64,000 bases of DNA, taken from Pyxidicoccus parkwaysis (GTDB taxonomy: Bacteria > Myxococcota > Myxococcia > Myxococcales > Myxococcaceae). Within the stretch, counting starts at the first letter, position 1, and each line of letters starts with the position of its first letter. A program made the position numbers and the translations under genes. Location: contig NZ_CP071090.1 of assembly GCF_017301735.1 (NCBI RefSeq), positions 5,198,001 to 5,262,000 of the forward strand. The letters run 5' to 3'. Positions 54,598 through 62,625 of this stretch are shown here, piece after piece. The notes under the pieces are model-generated. The model was not told the DNA's origin. It did not search any database and saw nothing but the letters and a program-made list of their open reading frames with translations.

Positions 54598-55298
54598 GCA
54601 CGCCTCCCCGCCCCCGGCCCATCGGCCTCGTCGCCGCCACGGTGGCGCTGCTGCGCAAGGACCTGCTCATCGAGTGGCGCACCCGCGCGCGCCTCAACGC
54701 CATCATCTTCTTCGCGCTGGCCACGCTGCTGATGTTCTCCTTCGCGCTCGGGCCGGACACGAAGCTCCTGGAGAAGAACGCGGGGGGCTACTACTGGCTG
54801 GCCATCCTGTTCGCCAGCGTGCTCTCGCTGGGCGAGTCCTTCCGCGTCGAGGCGGAGAACGCGTGCCTGGACGGCGTGCGGCTCGCGCCCGCGGACGCCC
54901 GCGCCATCTTCCTGTCCAAGGCCCTGGGCAACACCCTGCTCCTCACGGCCCTGGGCGCCCTCATCTTCCCCGTCATGGTGGCCCTGTTCGGCGTGCGCAT
55001 CGCCACCAGCGCCGGGGACTGGGCCCTCATCCTCCTGCTCGGCTGTCTGGCCCTCAGTGCGCCGGGCACTGTCTACGCCGCGATTTCCAGCAACGCCCGG
55101 GCACGGGACGTGTTGCTGCCTCTGCTATTGTTCCCGCTCGTCATTCCGGCCCTCCTCTCCGCAGCCAAGGCGACGACCCTCGTCCTGCAGGGTGACCCCA
55201 TGAATCAGTTAAGCTCATGGCTGGGGCTTCTGGGCGGGTTCAATCTGATTTACTGGGGCGTAGGCTTCCTGCTGTTCCCGCGCATCATCGAGGACTGA
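54594..55298 (+). CDS. ccmB: Heme exporter membrane protein CcmB
   Basis: Membrane partner of CcmA. The 234-residue product has about six hydrophobic segments. Motifs include LLRKDLLIEWRTRARLN near the N-terminus and LLLGCLALSAPGTVYAAISSNARARDVLLPLLLFPL (located at about 140-175), typical of CcmB. Start overlaps ccmA. Ends three bases before ccmC. Confidence 0.9.
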   Translation: MSTPPRPRPIGLVAATVALLRKDLLIEWRTRARLNAIIFFALATLLMFSFALGPDTKLLEKNAGGYYWLAILFASVLSLGESFRVEAENACLDGVRLAPADARAIFLSKALGNTLLLTALGALIFPVMVALFGVRIATSAGDWALILLLGCLALSAPGTVYAAISSNARARDVLLPLLLFPLVIPALLSAAKATTLVLQGDPMNQLSSWLGLLGGFNLIYWGVGFLLFPRIIED

Positions 55299-55301
55299 GC
55301 G

Positions 55302-56021
55302 ATGAACAAGTTCGTCAAGTTTGGCCTGCCGCTGCTGGCCCTGGGCCTGCTCGGCGCGGGCTGGTGGCTGGGCCTGGCCTGGGCGCCGCCGGACCGGGAG
55401 ATGGGTGACGTCCAGCGCATCATGTACGTCCACGTGCCGCTCCAGTGGATGGCCATGGTGATGATGCTCGTCAACTTCATTGCAGCAGTCACCTACCTGC
55501 TGAAGAGCCAGGCGAGCTGGGCGCTGGACTCCACGGCGGAGGCAGCCGCGGAAGTGGGCCTGCTCCTGGGCACCGCGGGCATGATTACCGGTGCCATCTG
55601 GGGCCGGCCGACGTGGGGCGTCTACTGGTCCTGGGACCCGCGCCTGACGTCCGAGGCCATCATGCTGGTGACGTACGCCGGCTACCTCGTGCTGCGGCGC
55701 TTCGTGGAGGACCCGGACAAGCGCGCCACGTGGAGCGCGGTGGTGGCCATCATCGGCGCCATCAACCTGCCGATTGTGTGGTTCTCCGTGCGCTGGTGGC
55801 GCAGCCTGCACCAGGTGCAGTCCAGCCCGAAGACGGTGGACCCGCAGATGGTGATTCCGCTGCGCGTGGCCGCCTTCGGCATGCTGGCCCTCACCCTCTT
55901 CTTCCTCATCATCCGCTACCGCCAGGCCCTGGCCGAGCGCCGCGCCGAGGTGGCCCTCCCGGACGCGCTGCCCGGCGACCCGTCCTCGCCCCTGGCCCAC
56001 AACCCCTCGAAGGTGGCCTGA
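55302..56021 (+). CDS. ccmC: Heme lyase/exporter protein CcmC
   Basis: Integral membrane protein that delivers heme to CcmE. The 239-residue product has six membrane segments and the tryptophan-rich WWD-type motif GRPTWGVYWSWDPRLTSE (about 102-119), with flanking histidines (YVHVPLQWMA; RWWRSLHQVQ). All are CcmC signatures. Lies between ccmB and the small ccmD. Confidence 0.94.
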   Translation: MNKFVKFGLPLLALGLLGAGWWLGLAWAPPDREMGDVQRIMYVHVPLQWMAMVMMLVNFIAAVTYLLKSQASWALDSTAEAAAEVGLLLGTAGMITGAIWGRPTWGVYWSWDPRLTSEAIMLVTYAGYLVLRRFVEDPDKRATWSAVVAIIGAINLPIVWFSVRWWRSLHQVQSSPKTVDPQMVIPLRVAAFGMLALTLFFLIIRYRQALAERRAEVALPDALPGDPSSPLAHNPSKVA

Positions 56022-56023
56022 AC

Positions 56024-56209
56024 ATGGCAACGCTCTCGTCTCTCATGGTCCTGGCGCAGCTGGCCCCGGGACAGGTGGGCAGCGGCCGCATCCAGGGTGG
56101 GTGGGGCTATGTCTGGGCCTGCTACGGAATTACGCTCGGCCTGCTGGCCCTCTACGCACTGTCGCTCTGGGTTCGCCGGCCCGGTGCCTCGCCCGACGCG
56201 AAGGAGTAA
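56024..56209 (+). CDS. ccmD: Small heme exporter subunit CcmD-like
   Basis: A 61-residue product with one membrane segment: GYVWACYGITLGLLALYALS (about 28-47) followed by a positive tail (WVRRPGAS). Position between ccmC and ccmE, size, single span and the YVW-YGIT start of the helix match CcmD, which tethers CcmE to the ABC complex. It is easy to miss because a longer reading frame covers it. Confidence 0.8.
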   Translation: MATLSSLMVLAQLAPGQVGSGRIQGGWGYVWACYGITLGLLALYALSLWVRRPGASPDAKE

Positions 56210-56213
56210 TGCC

Positions 56214-56699
56214 ATGACGCCCGTCGCCCGCAACCGCCTCATCGCCCTCGGGGCCCTGCTCGTGGCCGGTGCCGGCCTGGCCTTCGTGGCCTTTGGCGGC
56301 ATCGGAGAGAACCTCGTCTACTACTGGAGCCCCTCGGAGATGCTGGGCCAGGGAGAGAAGGCCTACACGGCCACCATCCGCCTGGGCGGCGTGGTGCAGC
56401 CGGGCAGCATCCAGTGGAACGCGGAGCACACCACGCTCCACTTCCGCGTGGCGGACAACAACAAGGAGGGCGCGGCCAGCGTGCTGGTGCGCTCCACCGA
56501 GACGCCCCCGCAGATGTTCCGCGACAAGATTGGCGTCGTCGTGGAGGGCACCTATGACGCGTCCGGCGTCTTCAGCTCCAACCGGCTGATGGTGAACCAC
56601 TCCAACGAGTACCGCGCCCCCAAGGAGGGCGAGGACCCGAACAAGTGGCGGGAGACGCTGTCCGACGCCACGACGGCCACCACGGGGGCGCCGCGGTGA
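56214..56699 (+). CDS. ccmE: Heme chaperone CcmE
   Basis: Periplasmic, membrane-anchored heme chaperone. The 161-residue product has an N-terminal anchor (LIALGALLVAGAGLAFVAFGG), an OB fold (YYWSPSEML, RLGGVVQPGSIQW, FRVADN) and the heme-binding motif LMVNHSNEYRAP, with the histidine that covalently binds heme and the following tyrosine. AAGGAG precedes the ATG. Its stop codon overlaps the ccmF GTG (GTGA). Confidence 0.94.
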   Translation: MTPVARNRLIALGALLVAGAGLAFVAFGGIGENLVYYWSPSEMLGQGEKAYTATIRLGGVVQPGSIQWNAEHTTLHFRVADNNKEGAASVLVRSTETPPQMFRDKIGVVVEGTYDASGVFSSNRLMVNHSNEYRAPKEGEDPNKWRETLSDATTATTGAPR

Positions 56700-58720
56700 A
56701 CGGCACGATTGGAAACGGCCTGGTGCTGGGCGGGCTCGCCTTCGCCGCCTTCGGCGCGATTGTGGGCCTGGCGAGCGGGCTGCGCCGCAGCGAGACGGGC
56801 TACCCGTGGGTGCTGCGCGCGGTGTGGGGCTTCGCCGCCTGCATGATTGGCGCGAACCTCACCATGGTGCACGCGCTCGTCACCAACGACTTCAGCGTGA
56901 AGTACGTGACGCAGGTGGGCAGCCTCGACACGCCGCTGCTCTACAAGGTGGTGTCGCTGTGGAGCGCCCTGGAGGGGTCCATCCTCTTCTGGGGCCTCAT
57001 CATGGGCAGCTACATCGCCGCCTTCGCGCTCATCCACCGGCGCGAGCACGCGCGGTACATGCAACTGGCGCTGGGAACCATGCTGGCGGTGGGCGTCTTC
57101 TTCGCCTTCCTCATCGCCGGCCCGGCCAACCCCTGGGGCGCCGTGTTCCCCGTCCCCGCGGACGGCCCCGGCCCCAACCCGCTGCTGCAGAACCACATCC
57201 TCATGGTCATCCACCCCCCCATGCTCTACATGGGCTACGTGGGCATGACGGTGCCCTTCGGCGTCGCGGTGGCGGGCCTGCTTCGCGGCGAGATTGGCGA
57301 GGCGTGGATGGCGCCCTTGCGTCGCTGGACGCTGGTGGCGTGGATCTTCCTCTCCGTCGGCATCATCCTCGGCGCGTGGTGGGCCTATGCCGTCCTCGGC
57401 TGGGGCGGCTACTGGGCGTGGGACCCGGTGGAGAACGCGTCCTTCCTGCCGTGGCTGACCGCGACGGCGTTCATGCACTCCACCATGGTGCAGGAGCGCA
57501 AGCGGATGCTGAAGCTGTGGACGCTCAGCCTCGCGCTCGCGTCCTTCGTGCTCACGATTCTGGGCACGTTCATGACCCGCTCCGGCATCTTCAACTCGGT
57601 GCACTCCTTCACCCAGTCGGACATCGGGCCCACGTTCCTGGTGTTCCTCGGCATCCTGCTGGTGACGTGCATCGGCCTCTTGGCCTCGCGCGGCCACCTG
57701 CTGGTGCCGGAGGGCCGGCTGAGCTCGGCGCTGTCGCGTGAGACGAGCATCCTGGTGAACAACCTGGTGTTCGTGGCCATCACCTTCACGGTGCTCCTGG
57801 GCACGGTGTACCCGCTGGTGTCGGAAGCGGTGCGCGGTGTCCGCGTCAGCGTGGGTGAGCCGTACTTCAACAAGATGGCGGTGCCCGGCGGCATCGCCGT
57901 GCTCTTCCTGATGGGCGTGGGCCCCATGCTTCCTTGGGGCACGCCGGACAAGGCCACGCTGCGGCGCCAGTTCATCATCCCCGCGGTGGTGGGGCTGGTG
58001 GTGACGGCGGCCTGCTACGCGGCGGGGCTGCGCGGCGTGTACCCGCTCCTGACGTTCGGCCTCGCGGGCTTCGTCACCGTCATCACCCTGCGCGAGTTGG
58101 TGGCGCCGGTGCGGGTGCGCATGTCCGAGCGCAAGGAGGGCCTCGTCACCGCGGTGGTGACGAGCGCCACCAAGGCGCAGCGCCGCTTCGGCGGCTACGT
58201 GGTGCACCTGGGCATCGTGCTCATCATCGTCGCGGTGGCCGCGTCGTCGTCGTACGTGAAGCACACGTCCGGCACGGTGCGGAAGGGCGAGAACCTGGAA
58301 TTGGGCGGCTACCAGATGAAGTACCTGGGGCTGGTCAGCGGCGAGGAGCCGCACCGCACCTTCGTGGCGGCGCGGCTGCAAGTCACGGCGCCCAACGGCA
58401 AGGAGTCCGAGCAGCGCCCGCGCCTCAACTACTACGAGCGCAGCACGGACCCCATCGGCACCCCGGCGGTGCGCGAGACGCCGGCCGAGGACCTCTACAT
58501 CTCCATGATGGCCTTCTCCGAGCAGGCCGGCACGGCGAGCTTCAACGTCTGGGTCTTCCCGCTGGTGGGGTGGATCTGGTGGAGCATCCCCCTGCTGGTG
58601 CTGGGCACGCTCATCGCCATCTGGCCGCGCCGCAAGGCGGCGGTGGCGGTGTCGCCCGCGGCGGACCTGGGCGCGTCGCCTCCGCTGGCCGGTGGTGGCG
58701 CGGAGCGGGGGGCGGCCTGA
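56696..58720 (+). CDS. ccmF: Cytochrome c heme lyase subunit CcmF
   Basis: Large membrane protein that ligates heme to apocytochrome c. The 674-residue product has about 14 membrane segments and the WWD motif WGGYWAWDPVENASFLPWL (about 237-255), with HPPMLYMGYVG and FMTRSGIFNSVHSF, all diagnostic of CcmF. Its start is a GTG overlapping the ccmE stop codon. No ccmH gene follows, which is unusual for a System I operon. Confidence 0.95.
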   Translation: MNGTIGNGLVLGGLAFAAFGAIVGLASGLRRSETGYPWVLRAVWGFAACMIGANLTMVHALVTNDFSVKYVTQVGSLDTPLLYKVVSLWSALEGSILFWGLIMGSYIAAFALIHRREHARYMQLALGTMLAVGVFFAFLIAGPANPWGAVFPVPADGPGPNPLLQNHILMVIHPPMLYMGYVGMTVPFGVAVAGLLRGEIGEAWMAPLRRWTLVAWIFLSVGIILGAWWAYAVLGWGGYWAWDPVENASFLPWLTATAFMHSTMVQERKRMLKLWTLSLALASFVLTILGTFMTRSGIFNSVHSFTQSDIGPTFLVFLGILLVTCIGLLASRGHLLVPEGRLSSALSRETSILVNNLVFVAITFTVLLGTVYPLVSEAVRGVRVSVGEPYFNKMAVPGGIAVLFLMGVGPMLPWGTPDKATLRRQFIIPAVVGLVVTAACYAAGLRGVYPLLTFGLAGFVTVITLRELVAPVRVRMSERKEGLVTAVVTSATKAQRRFGGYVVHLGIVLIIVAVAASSSYVKHTSGTVRKGENLELGGYQMKYLGLVSGEEPHRTFVAARLQVTAPNGKESEQRPRLNYYERSTDPIGTPAVRETPAEDLYISMMAFSEQAGTASFNVWVFPLVGWIWWSIPLLVLGTLIAIWPRRKAAVAVSPAADLGASPPLAGGGAERGAA

Positions 58721-58721
58721 C

Positions 58722-59276
58722 ATGGGACGCTGGCGCTATACCCTGGGCTTCGTGGCCCTGAGCGTGGCCCTCCTGGTGGTCCTCTACAAGGGCTTCGGGA
58801 GAGACCCGCACGAGGTGCCCTTCATGCTGAAGGGCAAGCCCGCTCCGGCCTTCGCGCTGCGTGCGCTGGACAGCGGCGAGCGCGTCAGCCTGGCGGACCT
58901 CAAGGGCCGCCCGGTGGTCATCAACTTCTGGGCGTCCTGGTGCGGCCCGTGCCAGATGGAGCACCCGGTGCTCGACTGGGGCGCGCGCGAGTTCGGCTCC
59001 AAGGCCGTCTTCCTCGGCGTCGTCTTCGAGGACACCGAGGACAACGCGCGCGGCTTCCTCCAGCGGCACGGGGCCAGCTTCCCGCAGTTGATGGACCCGC
59101 GCTCGCGCATGGCGGTGGACTACGGCGTGGCGGGCGTGCCGGAGACGTACTTCATCGACCCGAGCGGCATCATCCGGGGCAAGCACGTGGGGCCCATCGA
59201 CCCGCAGACGCTGGCCCTGCGCATCCGCGAGCTGACGGGAGAGGCCCCCGCCGCTCCCGCCGAGGCGACGCGCTAG
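58722..59276 (+). CDS. ccmG: Thiol:disulfide interchange protein CcmG/DsbE (TlpA-like)
   Basis: Membrane-anchored thioredoxin that keeps apocytochrome c cysteines reduced. The 184-residue product has an N-terminal anchor ([17 protein letters not shown]), the active-site [13 protein letters not shown], and the [14 protein letters not shown] cis-Pro region typical of DsbE. The ATG is one base after the ccmF stop codon, so they are coupled. Confidence 0.92.
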   Translation: MGRWRYTLGFVALSVALLVVLYKGFGRDPHEVPFMLKGKPAPAFALRALDSGERVSLADLKGRPVVINFWASWCGPCQMEHPVLDWGAREFGSKAVFLGVVFEDTEDNARGFLQRHGASFPQLMDPRSRMAVDYGVAGVPETYFIDPSGIIRGKHVGPIDPQTLALRIRELTGEAPAAPAEATR

Positions 59277-59303
59277 CAACCCCGATTCGACGAGGTGGGA
59301 CGC

Positions 59304-60506
59304 ATGCGGTGCCCGGAGTGCGGCGAAGCCTCGGATGCGCGGCTGAAGTACTGCGAGCACTGCGGCGCGAAGATGCCGGAGCGGCCCCAGGCCACCGGCG
59401 CGCGCCCCGCGGTGCGCCCCCAGCGCCCCAGCCGTGCGGCGTCGGAGCCGGCCTACGCGAAGGAAATCCTCGACGAGGTGGAGGAGCACTCGCGGCCCTA
59501 CGCCGTCAACGAGGAGGCGCCCGAGCTGCCGCCGGAGGACCAGACGGACCCCGGGCGCTCCCGCCCGCCGTATGACGGCCCGAAGTGGCTGGAGCACGTG
59601 CCCGCGCACTCGCCCACGGTGGCGGGCGTGGGGCTCTTGGCGCTGGCGCTGGTGCTGTCCGTGCTCCCCTTCTTCGCCGACGCGGGCGTGCCGGGCTCGC
59701 TGCTGGCGCTGGTGGCCGGCGCAGTGCTGGTGGCGCGCGAGCTGCGCGAGGCCGGCCAGGCGCACGACTTCACCGAGCGCGTGCCGGAGGTGCTGCTGCG
59801 CCCCGAGTCCGCGGCGGCCGCCATGGCGGTGCTCGCGGCCATCGCCGTGCGGATGCTGGGCTTCGGCCTCATGCCGCTGTTGTGGCTTTCGGGCGTGGGG
59901 CTCATCGCGTGGGACCAGTGGCCCAAGGTGGTGGCGCGCGAGGACGGCGTGGCCCCGTACTTCGAGCCGCGCCGGCTGCTGAGGATGCCGCGGGTGGTGG
60001 CGCTGGGCGGCGCGGCGTTGTGCCTGCTGTGCCTCTTCGCGCCGTGGGCGACGGTGCGCTCGGAGCTGGGGCCGCTGCCCGGCAATGCGCCGGTGCCCCA
60101 GGGCCCTCCGGAGCTGCGCGTCGTCCACACGGTGCGCCCGTCGGATGACGTGCTCTACGCGCGGGGCGCCGACGCCACGCTGATGTCCGGATGGGATTTG
60201 CCGGGGGCGGTGCTGGTGGAGCTGGCGCTGCTCGTGGTGCTGGCGATGCTGGCGCTGCGCCCCGAGGTGGAGCGCCCGTCGTGGGCGCGCTTCGTGCCCG
60301 CGGGCGCGGTGGGCTTCTGCCTTCTCTGGGTGGTGCTGAACATGCGCCTCATGCTCGGCCCCATCGCCTTCATCGTGGGCCTGGGCGCGGTGGGCATGCT
60401 CGCCGCCCGCGCGTGGAGCGGCGTGGAGGAAGAGGAGCCACCGCCGCCCACCGACTTCGACTCCGACTCCGACTCCCCGGACTTCGACGAGTCGGAGGCG
60501 GGGTAG
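59304..60506 (+). CDS. Membrane protein with N-terminal zinc ribbon
   Basis: The 400-residue product begins MRCPECGEASDARLKYCEHCGAK, a zinc-ribbon with two CxxC pairs, followed by a disordered acidic/proline-rich stretch and about eight hydrophobic segments (e.g. VGLLALALVLSVLPFFADAG, VVALGGAALCLLCLFAPWATV). The tail is very acidic (DFDSDSDSPDFDES). It lies 27 bases after ccmG and may belong to the operon, but no known ccm protein has this layout. Function unknown. Confidence 0.65.
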   Translation: MRCPECGEASDARLKYCEHCGAKMPERPQATGARPAVRPQRPSRAASEPAYAKEILDEVEEHSRPYAVNEEAPELPPEDQTDPGRSRPPYDGPKWLEHVPAHSPTVAGVGLLALALVLSVLPFFADAGVPGSLLALVAGAVLVARELREAGQAHDFTERVPEVLLRPESAAAAMAVLAAIAVRMLGFGLMPLLWLSGVGLIAWDQWPKVVAREDGVAPYFEPRRLLRMPRVVALGGAALCLLCLFAPWATVRSELGPLPGNAPVPQGPPELRVVHTVRPSDDVLYARGADATLMSGWDLPGAVLVELALLVVLAMLALRPEVERPSWARFVPAGAVGFCLLWVVLNMRLMLGPIAFIVGLGAVGMLAARAWSGVEEEEPPPPTDFDSDSDSPDFDESEAG

Positions 60507-60531
60507 CTCTCGCATCACATCCCGCGCCGGA

Positions 60532-61410
60532 CTACGGCGTGGTGAACTGCGTCAGCCAGTTGAGGTTGGTGCGCAGCGACCACGGGGCGGTGCCGCTGCG
60601 CCAAGTGGAGTCCAGCGCGAGGCCCACGCAGGAGCCGTAGCGCATGTAGCAGTGGTCCGCCTGGAGGTCGGCGACCTGCAGGTCGTCGATGATGTACCAG
60701 CCGCTGCCGTTGCTCTGGAGGCACGACGTGCCGAGCGGGCACGAGTAGCCCGTCATCTGCGTGCTCTGGCTGCGCACCGCGGACTCGGTGGGGCCGACGA
60801 AGACGTCCTGCTCGCCGTTGATGATGCGCAGGCGGTTGCTGGGCAGGGTGCGGTTGCCGTTCGCCACGCAGGAGCTCAAGTCGTAGATGGAGTACTGGAC
60901 GCCGCAGCCCAGGCCGTAGGCGGCGCGAACGCGCGAGTCGTAGTTGTTGGCCAGCACCGCCATGATGGAGCCCTGGCTGAAGCCCGCCACGACGATTCCC
61001 TTGGAGCAGTCCGCCTTGGCGCGCGAGCACAGGCGGCCCACGGCGCTGCTGGCGCGGCTGCCGTCGTAGATGCACTTCGCGCGGCTCTCGAGCGTGGAGC
61101 AGGAGCCGAAGGTGGCGTTGTCATATTCGACGGTGGCCGCGACGTAGCCACGGGCCGCCATCTCCGACACGGCCGCCAGCGCGGACTCATGCGCATACGG
61201 CTCCGTGGTGCCCACCGTGTAGATGAACACCGGGTACTTGCCCGACGCCGCCGGCTCCTGGCCGCGGAGGTTGTACGTCGTCCCGCAAATCAGGCCGCTG
61301 CCGCCGGAGTACGTCGCCGTGAAGCTGCTCAGCGACTGTGCGCCAGCAGAAGACGACCACACCAGGGCCAGGCACACGCCAAGAAGGAAGCTCGGACCAA
61401 CCGTCTTCAT
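60532..61410 (-). CDS. Secreted alpha/beta-hydrolase-like protein rich in cysteine
   Basis: The 292-residue product has a signal peptide (PSFLLGVCLALVWSSSAGAQ), a hydrolase core with YPVFIYTVGTTEP, VAATVEYDN and GFSQGS (Ser145 as the expected nucleophile), and about ten cysteines, suggesting disulfide bonds outside the cytoplasm. It resembles PHB-depolymerase- or dienelactone-hydrolase-like secreted esterases. The start ATG at 61410 has GAGGAG about five bases upstream. It converges with the zinc-ribbon gene. Confidence 0.75.
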   Translation of the reverse strand: MKTVGPSFLLGVCLALVWSSSAGAQSLSSFTATYSGGSGLICGTTYNLRGQEPAASGKYPVFIYTVGTTEPYAHESALAAVSEMAARGYVAATVEYDNATFGSCSTLESRAKCIYDGSRASSAVGRLCSRAKADCSKGIVVAGFSQGSIMAVLANNYDSRVRAAYGLGCGVQYSIYDLSSCVANGNRTLPSNRLRIINGEQDVFVGPTESAVRSQSTQMTGYSCPLGTSCLQSNGSGWYIIDDLQVADLQADHCYMRYGSCVGLALDSTWRSGTAPWSLRTNLNWLTQFTTP

Positions 61411-62022
61411 GACTGCTCCTCGTTTGTTGGGGGTTCACCGCCGCACGCTACTGAAACAGCTGTAAACCCATGTGGCGATGTTTGTCTATACAATTTAATT
61501 AGGGAAGGCGGCTTTTTCTCGTTTGGTTCCGCAATGCGAAACATTGCTGACGCCCCGGTTCTGCGAGGCGAAACCTCGCCACTCCGGGGTTCTGCAATGC
61601 GAAACAACGACGCGGCGGATTCCGCGAGGCGAAACATTCAAATGTGAAAGTCATTGAGCACCCGGGGCGAGGAACGGGTCTGCGAGACGCGTCGTCCGTT
61701 CACGGGTTGCAGCCGACCTCACCCGGTCGCTCCATGAGCGCGCGCCCCCAGTCCCTCCGCCAACTGGCCGTCTTGAAGAATTCGACCTGAGACTGAGCGC
61801 TCACGGGCTACGCGCGTCCGCCAGCGATCAATCCCGTGGGACGACTGGCCGGCCCGGCGTCGCCTCAGCGACCCGGGAGGTTGAGTTTCGTCAACCCAAC
61901 CAACACTCCGCGCACTTTGCAGAATTTTGACTGCACGGGCGCCCGCGGGCTTCGCGTACCTTGGCGCCGCTCATCACCACGGTACAGGCACCATCGCGAG
62001 TCCAGGCACGGGGGAGCGCGGC
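61411..62022. other. 612-base intergenic region with an A+T-rich stretch and a short repeat array
   Basis: It holds the upstream region of the secreted hydrolase, an A+T-rich stretch at about 61470-61515 that contrasts with the surrounding sequence, the four-copy hairpin repeat at 61527-61635, and 390 further bases in which I see no gene. Short open frames here lack family resemblance and ribosome-binding sites. Confidence 0.6.
61527..61635. repeat. Four-copy 16-bp repeat with about 31-bp spacing
   Basis: Copies of TTCYGCRAKGCGAAAC start at 61527, 61559, 61590 and 61620 (spacings 32, 31, 30). They alternate in sequence: copies 1 and 3 have GCAATG, copies 2 and 4 have GCGAGG. In copies 1 and 2 the arms pair perfectly around the same loop (GCAATG-CGAAA-CATTGC and GCGAGG-CGAAA-CCTCGC), so the stem changes while pairing is kept. 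Copies 3 and 4 have lost the right arm. Confidence 0.75.
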
Positions 62023-62616
62023 ATGGTTGGCCCGAGGACGGCACCCATACGGACGGGTAGCACCAGCACATTCACGCTGAAGCAGAAGCGCCTGCACCTC
62101 GTCCTGTTGGACCCACGAGAGGCGCCCTACGCCGGCCAGGAGTACGTACTAACCGTAGGGAGAACAGAACATCGTGGCCGCACCGCCGCGGACGGCTCGC
62201 TCTCGCACGAAGTGCCGGGCCTGCCGTCGGGTGAGCTGGTGCTGACGCTGCCACCCTCCAAGGTGTCCGCCGTGCCCGAGGAGCCCGCGCCAGTGGCTCC
62301 ACCTGGAGCGCCACCGCCCTACCCGCCTCCGGTCCGCGACGCGGACTTCGCGGACGGAACCCCGGCCCTCGCGTCCGAGCCGCTGACACTGTGCTGGACA
62401 CTCCACCTCCAGCCGCTGCCGAGCTTCGACGCGGACGCGGTGCGCGCCGCGCAGGAGCGGCTGCACAACCTCGGTTTCTCCACGGACGGTGAGCGAGGCC
62501 TTCTCGGCCCTCGCACCCGCGCCGCCGTGCGCGCCTTCCAACACAGCCTCGGACTGCCAGAAACAGGTCAGCTCGCGGACGTGCAGCAGGAGCTCATCCG
62601 GCAACACGACGCCTGA
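62023..62616 (+). CDS. Peptidoglycan-binding-domain protein, possibly secretion-associated
   Basis: The 197-residue product has an N-terminal beta domain (KRLHLVLLDPREAPYAGQEYV, TEHRGRTAADGSLSHEVPG), a proline-rich linker (PPGAPPPYPPPV) and a C-terminal PG-binding domain (AAQERLHNLGFSTDGERG, GPRTRAAVRAFQHSLGLPETG). The first domain resembles polymorphic repeat domains seen in type VI or contractile-injection gene clusters. GGGGAG precedes the ATG at 62023. It lies nine bases before the next gene, with which it probably functions. Confidence 0.7.
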   Translation: MVGPRTAPIRTGSTSTFTLKQKRLHLVLLDPREAPYAGQEYVLTVGRTEHRGRTAADGSLSHEVPGLPSGELVLTLPPSKVSAVPEEPAPVAPPGAPPPYPPPVRDADFADGTPALASEPLTLCWTLHLQPLPSFDADAVRAAQERLHNLGFSTDGERGLLGPRTRAAVRAFQHSLGLPETGQLADVQQELIRQHDA

Positions 62617-62625
62617 CGCACGCCC

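Noticed and set aside
56552-58723. Long frame antisense to ccmF
   Set aside because: CcmF is unmistakable on the plus strand. The antisense product is Arg/His-rich noise.
61527-61635. CRISPR array
   Set aside because: Repeats are only 16 bases, spacers are about 15 bases, there are four copies and no cas genes. It does not fit any CRISPR type.
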